Of a stretch of DNA of 7,287 nt, positions 1 to 6,159 are shown in pieces. The notes beneath the pieces were generated by a model. That model was not told where the DNA came from. It did no database searches and was given only the letters and a program-made list of their open reading frames with translations. Every line of letters starts with the position of its first letter. The stretch's first letter is position 1. The DNA lies in assembly GCA_017451665.1 (NCBI GenBank), contig JAFTNX010000095.1:1-7287 (forward strand), read 5' to 3'. The stretch is from Oscillospiraceae bacterium. GTDB lineage: Bacteria > Bacillota > Clostridia > Oscillospirales > Ruminococcaceae. The translations under genes were made by a program, and so were the position numbers.

Positions 1-1206
1 AACAAGGGCTACTGTACAAAGAGGTACAAGCAGTATATTCATAACCGGTGACAGGATTGAAACGTTATTAAAAAACATCATTACTATCGGAAGTGAAACT
101 GCCCACAAGCAGAGAGATGCAATAAAATTTGTAACAAACGGTCTTAAAAGCTTTTTACATCTGATATACTTCATAACCATTGGTGAAATAACCGACAAAG
201 CGAATGCGCCTGACATTGAAAGTAAAAATGACGCACTTCTTATATTTTCAGGTGAAAATACAGTCAATATTACACCACATATAGCTATTGTTGTAAGGCT
301 GTCAGGACGTCGTCTCAGAAGTGCTGTAAGATTAAAAACAGTCATCATAACTGTTGCCCTCAAAACTGACGGGGACATTCCTGCAAAAAGCGAAAACAGC
401 ACAAGGACTATTTCGTTAAGAACGAATTTTGCTTTATATGAAAGTCGCACATAGCTTATGATATACATAAACACAAATGAAATTATAACAAGATGTGTTC
501 CCGAAACGGAGAAAATATGCCCTATACCTACTCTGAAAAGGGACGTTTTGCTGGTATCTGATAGCTTTGATTTATTGCCACAAAGCATTGCACCTAAAAA
601 TGCACCCTCGTCACCATCAATCTGTGAGGTTATTTCTTTATAGATATAATCGCTGAAATTCTTTACTTCACGGGCAAAGGAAAAGCCTGTATTTGTGATT
701 TCAAAGTCGGAAACTACTGTTGCTTTTAAAAATTCTCCTTCTGAAAAGCTATAATCAAAGCTATTGAAAGCTACATTATTCTCAATTACCTCATACTTCC
801 CTACAAATGAGATTTCATCGGAATAGTCACATTCACAAGCAGGTGCAAAGAAAGATATTTTAGCATTTTTATTCTCGATTTCACCTTTTGCTTCAATTAT
901 CATAAGGTCGTTTTCAATATACTGATAATCTGTTATTTTACCGTTGAATGGTGCAGTTTTTCCGTTATATTCAATGGTTTTCATATAGTCGAAATAGTAA
1001 AACGCACCATAAATGAGCATTCCCACAGCTGAGGACATAAGAATTGTCATAGTGAGGACTTTTTTATTGAATTTTATAAAATAACACACGGAAAATGCAA
1101 GCAAAAGAAGTCCCGAAAACAACAGAATGTTGCTGATACCTAAAAAAGAGGCGAAAAACACCCCTGCAAGATAAGAAAATCCTGCAACAGCTGTCTTTCG
1201 CCTCAT
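1..1206 (-). CDS. comEC: ComEC/Rec2 DNA-uptake channel protein, N-terminal 402 residues (3' end beyond window)
   Basis: ComEC is the inner-membrane channel that carries single-stranded DNA into the cytoplasm during natural transformation. The reading frame is open from the ATG at 1206 to the window edge, so the C-terminal part is missing; typical family members are about 700-800 aa. Two or three hydrophobic segments (about residues 5-80) are followed by a soluble, beta-rich stretch (about 85-175) that fits the DUF4131/OB-fold extracellular domain, with a CEC pair at C124/C126. The Competence domain then begins: DGDEGAFLGAMLCG (197-210), the signature HIFSVSGTH with H230, S235, G236 and H238, AGMSPSVLRAT (275-285), FLLSMSGAFA (327-336) and SPVMNILLVPL (386-396). 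The start is supported by AAGGA (1215-1219), 8 nt upstream. The gene lies 26 nt after hit and is probably in the alaS operon. Family assignment is firm. Whether the organism is transformable cannot be judged here. Confidence 0.93.
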   Translation of the reverse strand, partial: MRRKTAVAGFSYLAGVFFASFLGISNILLFSGLLLLAFSVCYFIKFNKKVLTMTILMSSAVGMLIYGAFYYFDYMKTIEYNGKTAPFNGKITDYQYIENDLMIIEAKGEIENKNAKISFFAPACECDYSDEISFVGKYEVIENNVAFNSFDYSFSEGEFLKATVVSDFEITNTGFSFAREVKNFSDYIYKEITSQIDGDEGAFLGAMLCGNKSKLSDTSKTSLFRVGIGHIFSVSGTHLVIISFVFMYIISYVRLSYKAKFVLNEIVLVLFSLFAGMSPSVLRATVMMTVFNLTALLRRRPDSLTTIAICGVILTVFSPENIRSASFLLSMSGAFALSVISPMVMKYIRCKKLLRPFVTNFIASLCLWAVSLPIVMMFFNNVSILSPVMNILLVPLCTVALV

Positions 1207-1232
1207 AAAATCAGTCCTTAATTTTTATAATA

Positions 1233-1574
1233 TTACGCCATTTTAACGTCAAGTTCTCTACCTGCAATAAGGTGATAATGGAGGTGGAAAACTGTCTGAC
1301 CTGCGTCAGGGCCACAGTTAGTAACAACTCTGAAACCATTTTTAAGGTTAAGGTCCTTAGCAAGTTTTGCAATAACTTCAAAGATATGTGCAACAACTGA
1401 TGAATTTTCAGCTGTTATTTCTGATGCACCAGAAATATGCTTCTTTGGAATAAGAAGATAATGGATTGGTGCAGCAGGTGCAATATCCTCAAAAACATAA
1501 ACAAGTTCGTCTTCATAAACCTTTTTAGAAGGAATTTCGCCATTTATAATCTTACAAAAAAGACAATCATTCAT
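1233..1574 (-). CDS. HIT-family (histidine triad) nucleotide-binding protein, HINT-like
   Basis: This is a small cytosolic histidine-triad protein of 113 aa, the usual size for HINT-type members. The family hydrolyses AMP-lysine or AMP-amino-acid phosphoramidates and related nucleotide conjugates. The triad is visible near the C terminus as QTVFHLHYHLIAGR, with H97, H99 and H101; by analogy to HINT proteins the middle histidine (H99) is the nucleophile. An N-terminal CLFC pair (C4, C7), with H46 and H97, matches the zinc site found in some bacterial members. The ATG at 1574 is preceded by AAGGAGAA (1581-1588), which overlaps the alaS stop codon. Only 12 nt separate the genes, so translational coupling is likely. 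HINT proteins can act on aminoacyl-adenylates, so a link with the adjacent synthetase is biochemically plausible, but that link is inference. The physiological substrate is unknown. Confidence 0.95.
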   Translation of the reverse strand: MNDCLFCKIINGEIPSKKVYEDELVYVFEDIAPAAPIHYLLIPKKHISGASEITAENSSVVAHIFEVIAKLAKDLNLKNGFRVVTNCGPDAGQTVFHLHYHLIAGRELDVKMA

Positions 1575-1590
1575 AGTGATTTCTCCTTAC
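1575..1590 (-). promoter_or_regulatory. hit ribosome binding site overlapping the alaS stop codon
   Basis: On the minus strand the sequence reads TAAGGAGAAATCACT and then ATG. The TAA (1587-1589) terminates alaS, and its last bases form the start of the Shine-Dalgarno AAGGAGAA (1581-1588) of hit. This supports the ATG at 1574 as the hit start and suggests ribosomes finishing alaS can re-initiate on hit. Confidence 0.8.
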
Positions 1591-4235
1591 TTTACAAATT
1601 CAGCAATAATGTCGTTTACAGCATTAAGAGCGTCAGCAATCTTATTCTTATCGCCTACACCAGCCATAGCAGAGTCAGGACGTCCGCCACCCTTACCACC
1701 TGTGAGTGCAGCAACCTTACCAACAATCTTACCAGCGTGTGCACCCTTAGCAACAGCGTCCTTGCCTGCAACTACAACAAAGTTAGCCTTTTCGCCGTCG
1801 ATACCTGCGATAACAGCGATTGTATCAGCGTTATTAGCCTTGATTTCGTCGCCCATTTTTCTAAGAATGTCAGGCTTAACATCGTTCATTGTAGCTGTAA
1901 TAACAGATACACCATTAACGTCTGTCTTATTATCAAACATTGACTTAGCACGCATATTTGAAATTTCTGACTGGAGTGATTCCTTTTCCTTTTCAAGAGT
2001 CTTGATTTCATTCATAACGCTTGCACATCTGTTTGTAAGCTCCATAGGGTTAGCAATCTTGAGAATTTCAGCAGACTTTGTAATCATTTCAAAGTGTTCA
2101 TTCATAAGCTTGAGAACACCACTTCCTGTTACAGCTTCAATTCTTCTTACACCTGAAGCAACTGAGCTTTCTGAAACAATCTTGAAAAGTCCGATTTTAG
2201 CTGTATTATCAAGGTGTGTACCACCACAGAATTCGATTGAAGCGTTACCCATTGTAACAACTCTTACTGTCTTGCCATACTTTTCACCGAAAAGTGCCAT
2301 AGCGCCAAGCTTCTGAGCCTCTTCAATAGGCATTTCCTGCATTGTGATATCAAGAGCGTTAAGGATATATTCGTTAACGAGATTTTCAACCTTAATCTTT
2401 TCTTCCTCAGTCATAGCGCTGAAGTGTGAGAAGTCAAATCTGAGTTTTTCGTCGTCAACAAGCTGACCTGCCTGGTGAACGTGTTCACCGAGAACAGCTC
2501 TAAGAGCTGACTGGAGAAGGTGTGCGCAAGAATGGTTTCTCATAATTGAAAGTCTTCTGTCGTTGTCAACAGTAAACTTAGCCTTATCCCCTGTCTTAAC
2601 AACGCCTGAAACAACAACTGCCTTGTGAGCAATCTTACCTGCAACAGCCTTCTGTGTATCGAGAACCTTAAGAGTAGCGTTATCAGTTGTGATTGTACCT
2701 GTATCGCCAACCTGTCCACCACTTTCTGCATAGAAAGCAGTCTGTGAAGTTACGATATAGATTTCACCACTATCAGCATTAGCTTCGCTGATAAGTTCTT
2801 CTTCAGTTGTGATAAAGTCAATTGTAGCTTCATTTTCAAGTCTGTCGTAGCCTACAAATTCGGTGTGGTAGTCCTTATCAATCTTATGGAAAACTGTTTC
2901 GTCAGCGCCCATATACTTAGAGCCACCTCTTGCCTTTCTTGCAGTTTCTCTCTGAATTTCCATAGCTTCCTTAAAGCCCTTTTCGTCACATGAGAAGCCC
3001 TTTTCTTCGAGAATTTCTCTTGTAAGGTCGATTGGGAATCCATAAGTATCTGAAAGAACAAAGCACTTCTGACCGTCAAGAACAGTTTCACCATTATTCT
3101 TCATATCTTCAACGTAGCCGTTAAGGATATTCATACCTCTGTCGATAGTTTCGTTAAAGTTCTTTTCTTCATTTGAAAGAAGCTTAACGATATATTCGTA
3201 GTTTTCCTCAAGCTCGTTATATTCATTCTTAGAATTATCAACAACAGTCTTTACAAGCTTTGTAAGGAACATTTCGTTAATTCCAAGAAGCTTTCCGTGT
3301 CTGATTGCACGTCTGATAAGTCTTCTCATAACGTAGCCTCTGCCTTCGTTTGAAGGGAGAACACCGTCAGATGCAAGGAAAGTAACAGCTCTGATATGGT
3401 CTGTAATAACACGGATAGAAATATCCTTCTTTCTGTCAGCGCCATATTCACAGCCTGCGATTTCACAAACGTGGTCACGGATAGCCTTAACTGTATCAAC
3501 GTCAAAGATTGAATTAACATTCTGCATCATAGCAGCAAGTCTTTCAAGTCCCATACCTGTGTCGATATTCTTCTGTGCAAGCGGTGTATATGTTCCGTCT
3601 TCGTGTCTTTCAAACTGTGTGAATACGAGGTTCCAGAATTCCATATATCTGTCACAGTCACAGCCTACTGTACAGTCAGGGCTTCCACAGCCGTATTCTT
3701 CGCCTCTGTCAAAATAGATTTCTGAACAAGGACCACACGGACCATCAATTCCAGCTTCCCAGAAGTTATCGTCCTTACCCATTCTGAAAATCTTATCAAG
3801 TGGGAGTCCGATTTCTTCATGCCAGATTTTTTCTGCTTCATCGTCTTCTTCATAAACAGAAACAAAAAGTCTTTCAACAGGGATTTCAAGCACCTTGGTA
3901 CAGAATTCCCAAGCCCATTCGATAGCCTCTCTCTTGAAGTATTCACCAAAAGACCAGTTACCAAGCATTTCAAAGAAAGTACCGTGTCTTGCAGTAATAC
4001 CTACGTTTTCGATGTCGCCTGTTCTGATACACTTCTGGCAGTCAGCCATTCTTACGCAAGGTGGTGTTTCCTGACCTGTGAAGTAAGGCTTAAGAGGTGC
4101 CATACCTGCGTTAATAAGCAAAAGGCTGTTGTCGTTCTGTGGAACAAGTGGATAGCTCTTTACAACGAGGTGCCCCTTGCTTTCAAAGAACTTGATGTAC
4201 ATTTCACGAAGTTCGTTAAGTCCTGTCCATTTCAT
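1587..4235 (-). CDS. alaS: Alanyl-tRNA synthetase
   Basis: Class II synthetase that charges tRNA-Ala with alanine in the cytoplasm. At 882 aa it is full length (E. coli AlaRS is about 876). Domains in order: catalytic core (about 1-240) with motif 2 around RHGTFFEMLGNWSFG (R83 onward) and motif 3 DTGMGLERL (225-233); the tRNA-recognition helical domain (about 250-460); the editing domain, with FYAESGGQVGDTG (501-513), HSCAH (H568, H572) and CGGTH (C670, H674) forming the zinc site; a coiled-coil-like stretch (about 738-765); and C-Ala, with GAHAGKIVGK (831-840) and a GGKGGGRPD loop (846-854). A cysteine-rich insertion lies at C183-C194. The ATG at 4235 has AGGAGA 8 nt upstream (4244-4249). 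It is the first gene of an operon with hit and comEC and is preceded by a T-box leader. All signature residues are present and there is no sign of disruption. Confidence 0.99.
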   Translation of the reverse strand: MKWTGLNELREMYIKFFESKGHLVVKSYPLVPQNDNSLLLINAGMAPLKPYFTGQETPPCVRMADCQKCIRTGDIENVGITARHGTFFEMLGNWSFGEYFKREAIEWAWEFCTKVLEIPVERLFVSVYEEDDEAEKIWHEEIGLPLDKIFRMGKDDNFWEAGIDGPCGPCSEIYFDRGEEYGCGSPDCTVGCDCDRYMEFWNLVFTQFERHEDGTYTPLAQKNIDTGMGLERLAAMMQNVNSIFDVDTVKAIRDHVCEIAGCEYGADRKKDISIRVITDHIRAVTFLASDGVLPSNEGRGYVMRRLIRRAIRHGKLLGINEMFLTKLVKTVVDNSKNEYNELEENYEYIVKLLSNEEKNFNETIDRGMNILNGYVEDMKNNGETVLDGQKCFVLSDTYGFPIDLTREILEEKGFSCDEKGFKEAMEIQRETARKARGGSKYMGADETVFHKIDKDYHTEFVGYDRLENEATIDFITTEEELISEANADSGEIYIVTSQTAFYAESGGQVGDTGTITTDNATLKVLDTQKAVAGKIAHKAVVVSGVVKTGDKAKFTVDNDRRLSIMRNHSCAHLLQSALRAVLGEHVHQAGQLVDDEKLRFDFSHFSAMTEEEKIKVENLVNEYILNALDITMQEMPIEEAQKLGAMALFGEKYGKTVRVVTMGNASIEFCGGTHLDNTAKIGLFKIVSESSVASGVRRIEAVTGSGVLKLMNEHFEMITKSAEILKIANPMELTNRCASVMNEIKTLEKEKESLQSEISNMRAKSMFDNKTDVNGVSVITATMNDVKPDILRKMGDEIKANNADTIAVIAGIDGEKANFVVVAGKDAVAKGAHAGKIVGKVAALTGGKGGGRPDSAMAGVGDKNKIADALNAVNDIIAEFVK

Positions 4236-4265
4236 AATTTATCTCTCCTAATAAAAATTTACAAT

Positions 4266-4298
4266 AAAAAAACTCCGTCCTCAAAAATGGGACGAAGT
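4266..4298 (-). terminator. T-box intrinsic terminator
   Basis: On the minus strand ACTTCGTCC (4290-4298) pairs with GGACGGAGT (4272-4280), 9 bp including one T-G pair, and is followed by a run of T (4266-4272). It forms when tRNA-Ala is charged and stops transcription before alaS. Confidence 0.9.
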
Positions 4299-4318
4299 GA
4301 AATCCGTGGTACCACCCA
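4288..4318 (-). promoter_or_regulatory. T-box antiterminator
   Basis: The alternative fold is TGGG (4315-4318) paired with CCCA (4288-4291), a seven-base bulge TGGTACC (4308-4314), then ACGGA (4303-4307) paired with TTCGT (4292-4296) around a TTTCAC loop. It uses the same TTCGTCC bases as the terminator, so the two structures exclude each other. The layout is that of the classic T-box antiterminator. Confidence 0.88.
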
Positions 4319-4503
4319 AATTACACCTTTAAAAGGTGTCACTTTGAAATCTTTAACGCAGATTAAACGTCACAGGTTATTCCCCTGCAAAGCTCGTGGG
4401 TCAGCCACCAGAAGTCGTAACGTGGAAATTTTCACCGACCATTCCCTCTCTTTATTGTCCGTACTTTTGGATAATCCCGTCATCGCCTTTAAATATCAAA
4501 TAT

Positions 4504-4532
4504 ATTATAACTACATTTCCCCAAAAAGTCAA
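4504..4532 (-). promoter_or_regulatory. Sigma-A promoter of the alaS-hit-comEC operon
   Basis: On the minus strand TTGACT (4527-4532) and a perfect TATAAT (4504-4509) are separated by exactly 17 nt. Transcription would begin near 4497, immediately upstream of the T-box leader. It is a near-consensus promoter, so regulation is expected mainly at the riboswitch. Confidence 0.88.
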
Positions 4533-4552
4533 GCATTTCAAAGAAAAATTGA

Positions 4553-4581
4553 TTTACAAAACTCAAAAAAAGTATTATAAT
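4553..4581 (+). promoter_or_regulatory. Sigma-A promoter of the thioesterase gene
   Basis: TTTACA (4553-4558), a 17-nt spacer and TATAAT (4576-4581) lie about 30 nt ahead of the start codon at 4612. The -35 box is 20 bp from the alaS -35 box on the other strand, so the two promoters are back to back. Confidence 0.8.
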
Positions 4582-4611
4582 ATAGAGTGTTTATGAAAAA
4601 GGAGTGATTTT

Positions 4612-5040
4612 ATGGCAGATTTCAAGCCATTCAAGAGAAAAGCAAACTATTATGAAACCGACAAAATGGCGATTGTTCACCATTCAAATTATATCAGATT
4701 TTTAGAAGAGGCAAGAATTGATATGCTTTCGCAGGCAGGCTACCCTTTTGAACGTATGGAGGCTGAAGGGGTATGGATTCCTGTACTTTCTGTTGAATGC
4801 AGTTACAAATACCCTATTCGTTTTGGTGATGAATTTGAAGTAAGACCAAAGGTAACTGAATTCAACGGTTGCAAAATGGAGCTTTCTTATGAAATAATTA
4901 ACATAACAGCTGGTGAAAAATTATCAGCTGTTGCAAAAACACGTCACTGTCTTACTGACGTGAATATGCGTCCTATAAGAAGTCAGAAAACTCACCCTGA
5001 AATCTACAAGGTTTTTGCACAAGGATTAGAGGAAGAATAA
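4612..5040 (+). CDS. Acyl-CoA thioesterase, YbgC/FadM-like (4HBT hotdog fold)
   Basis: A 142-aa single-hotdog protein of the 4-hydroxybenzoyl-CoA thioesterase family, which hydrolyses acyl-CoA (or acyl-ACP) thioesters in the cytoplasm. The N-terminal signature is clear: YYETDKMAIVHHSNYIRFLE, with D17 at the position of the catalytic aspartate of YbgC-type enzymes, HHSNY (23-27) at the start of the central helix and EEARIDML (32-39) within it. The rest alternates beta-strand-like segments, such as IPVLSVECSYKYPIRFGDEF, as expected for the hotdog sheet. The ATG at 4612 has AAGGAG (4599-4604) 7 nt upstream and its own promoter. The gene is monocistronic or reads into spo0A, since no hairpin terminator is obvious after it. 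Substrate chain length cannot be told from sequence; it could serve lipid turnover or CoA recycling. Confidence 0.92.
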   Translation: MADFKPFKRKANYYETDKMAIVHHSNYIRFLEEARIDMLSQAGYPFERMEAEGVWIPVLSVECSYKYPIRFGDEFEVRPKVTEFNGCKMELSYEIINITAGEKLSAVAKTRHCLTDVNMRPIRSQKTHPEIYKVFAQGLEEE

Positions 5041-5070
5041 TCAGGAATTTAAGATTTTATGTTGGAATTT
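5041..5070 (+). promoter_or_regulatory. Possible sigma-H-type promoter upstream of spo0A
   Basis: TCAGGAATT (5041-5049) resembles the sigma-H -35 element (core AGGA) and TTGGAATTT (5062-5070) contains the -10 core GAAT, with a 12-nt spacer as in known sigma-H promoters. The purine expected three bases before GAAT is a T here, and the region is A/T rich, so chance is possible. In B. subtilis spo0A has a sigma-H promoter, which makes the match worth noting. Confidence 0.35.
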
Positions 5071-5152
5071 TGTGGATAATATGTAAATATTGAATTTGTA
5101 AAAATCTATAAATCCCCTAAAATCGGAGTGTTTCTGACGAGGTGTCACAATT

Positions 5153-5159
5153 TGTCGAA
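5153..5159 (+). promoter_or_regulatory. 0A box (Spo0A binding site)
   Basis: The sequence TGTCGAA matches the Spo0A operator consensus exactly, and it lies in the gap directly upstream of spo0A. It sits 19 bp ahead of the -35 box at 5179, roughly -55 to -61 from the predicted start, which suits autoregulation by Spo0A~P. The match is seen; occupancy and the sign of regulation are inferred. Confidence 0.7.
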
Positions 5160-5178
5160 AAGTTCTCAAAAAAAGCTA

Positions 5179-5207
5179 TTGAAACAAGTTGGATAAAGTG
5201 ATAAAAT
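5179..5207 (+). promoter_or_regulatory. Sigma-A promoter of spo0A
   Basis: TTGAAA (5179-5184), a 17-nt spacer and TAAAAT (5202-5207) give a start near 5214 and a leader of about 35 nt before the ATG at 5249. If it is used, the TTG at 5189 lies inside the promoter and cannot be the start codon. Confidence 0.65.
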
Positions 5208-5248
5208 ATTTTTCAGGCACGAAAATATTACTTATATGGAGAATTACG

Positions 5249-6040
5249 ATGAATAACAAGATTAAAATTTTGATTGGCGACGACAGCGTAGAGTTCGGTG
5301 TTTGCTACGCAAGTGCTTTAAGAGAAAAGGATTTTTATGTGATTACACGACCAAAGGACGGAAAAGCACTTTTTGACGCTATCAGAAATGAACAGCCAGA
5401 CGTTGTAATATGCGACGCAGTTTTACCTAATTTAGATGCAATTGAGCTTTTGAAAAGAATCAATTCAAGTGATATGAAAAAGCCAAAGATGATTATAACT
5501 TCAAACTGTGACAACCCTTTTGTTGAAAAGTCAGTTATGGCAAAGGGTGCAGCGTATTTTCTACTCAGACCTTTTGATGTTGACGTGCTTAGTGAAAGAA
5601 TCAAGGAGCTTATGGGAGTTTCGGACATAACCAACACTCCTGCTTTCTCAGACAACGACAACCAGTTTAATCTTGAAATTATCGTAACAGATATGATTCA
5701 TCAGGTAGGTGTTCCTGCGCACATAAAGGGATACCACTATTTAAGAGAAGCTATTATGCTTTCAATTTATGATTATGAAATGCTCGAAAGTGTTACAAAA
5801 CAGCTTTATCCTACTGTAGCAAAGAAATTTTCCACAACTCCTTCAAGAGTTGAAAGAGCTATTCGTCACGGCATTGAAAAGGCATGGGATAGAGGAAACG
5901 TAAATACAATCAACAGTATTTTTGGATTTACAATTGATGTAAACAAGGGCAAGCCTACAAATTCAGAATTTATCGCTATGATTACTGACAAAATCAGACT
6001 CAGCTATAAAAAGCAGATTGAATTCGGAATGATTGGTTAA
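5249..6040 (+). CDS. spo0A: Stage 0 sporulation protein A, response regulator
   Basis: Master transcription factor for entry into sporulation, activated by phosphorylation of its receiver domain. With the ATG at 5249 (GGAGA at 5238-5242, 6 nt upstream) it is 263 aa, close to the 267 aa of B. subtilis. The receiver domain (about 4-122) has the acidic pair D11/D12 and phospho-acceptor D56 in VVICDAVLPNLDA. The switch Thr is likely T84. The conserved receiver Lys is replaced by Arg (R107, in YFLLRPFD), and the usual LDG after the acceptor loop is LDA (A64). A short linker (about 123-142) leads to the Spo0A_C DNA-binding domain, with IHQVGVPAHIKGYHYLREAI (150-169), the recognition-helix region TTPSRVERAIRHGIEKAW (196-213) and KPTNSEFIAM (235-244). 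The C-terminal half is essentially canonical, so DNA recognition should be conserved. spoIVB, its common upstream neighbour, is absent. An in-frame TTG at 5189 would add 20 unrelated residues and is not preferred. Confidence 0.98.
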   Translation: MNNKIKILIGDDSVEFGVCYASALREKDFYVITRPKDGKALFDAIRNEQPDVVICDAVLPNLDAIELLKRINSSDMKKPKMIITSNCDNPFVEKSVMAKGAAYFLLRPFDVDVLSERIKELMGVSDITNTPAFSDNDNQFNLEIIVTDMIHQVGVPAHIKGYHYLREAIMLSIYDYEMLESVTKQLYPTVAKKFSTTPSRVERAIRHGIEKAWDRGNVNTINSIFGFTIDVNKGKPTNSEFIAMITDKIRLSYKKQIEFGMIG

Positions 6041-6049
6041 TATGAAACA

Positions 6050-6084
6050 AAAAAGTACCCACACTAATGGGTACTTTTTATTTT
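6050..6084 (+). terminator. Bidirectional intrinsic terminator after spo0A
   Basis: A perfect 12-bp stem pairs 6050-6061 (AAAAAGTACCCA) with 6068-6079 (TGGGTACTTTTT) around a CACTAA loop, followed by TATTTT. The stem starts 9 nt after the spo0A stop codon. Its A and T flanks give a T-run on both strands, so it can also end minus-strand transcription coming from the helicase gene. Confidence 0.93.
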
Positions 6085-6159
6085 GGGTATTTTACGCATT
6101 ATTGAGGTATTCTTCCTGGATATCTGTATTTTACAAAAATGTTCAGGTGGCAATCCTTA

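Larger units (their letters stand above)
4266..4497 (-). ncRNA. T-box riboswitch (tRNA-Ala-sensing leader of alaS)
   Basis: The leader runs from the predicted transcription start (near 4497) to the terminator. The T-box core GGGTGGTACCACGG lies at 4304-4317. Its UGGU bulge (4311-4314) would pair with ACCA, the 3' end of uncharged tRNA-Ala (discriminator A). In stem I, GGGAAT (4441-4446) pairs with ATTTCC (4424-4429) and closes an apical loop containing GGTCGGTGAAA, typical of T-boxes. Just 5' of the apical stem is AGAGAG. CCAAAAGT (4463-4470) pairs 7 of 8 bases with ACTTCTGG (4408-4415). Next to it is a GCT (4403-4405) that is the likely alanine specifier codon. A separate hairpin ACACC/GGTGT at 4323-4339 fits stem III. 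By the known mechanism, uncharged tRNA-Ala stabilises the antiterminator and switches the operon on. The T-box call is firm; the specifier assignment is moderate, because stem I was folded by eye. Confidence 0.95.

Noticed and set aside
458..643. A 61-codon plus-strand open frame
   Set aside because: It sits opposite the ComEC signature HIFSVSGTH; the minus-strand ComEC frame explains the region.
1437..1943. A 168-codon plus-strand open frame across hit and the end of alaS
   Set aside because: It is antisense to two well-supported genes, and its translation shows no protein family.
1576..2316. A 246-codon plus-strand open frame opposite the 3' part of alaS
   Set aside because: It lies entirely antisense to conserved alaS codons (and the gap before hit), resembles no family, and is explained by the strong codon bias of alaS.
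4323..4339. The inverted repeat ACACCTTT/AAAGGTGT as an operator
   Set aside because: It falls inside the T-box leader where stem III is expected, so it is RNA structure rather than a protein-binding site.
3819..4580. A 253-codon plus-strand open frame covering the alaS 5' end and the T-box
   Set aside because: It runs antisense through alaS and its structured leader, has no ribosome binding site or recognisable domain, and overlaps both divergent promoters.
5189..5248. TTG start giving Spo0A 20 extra N-terminal residues
   Set aside because: The extra residues match nothing in Spo0A, the TTG lies between the -35 and -10 boxes, and the ATG at 5249 has a good ribosome binding site and gives D56 numbering identical to B. 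subtilis.
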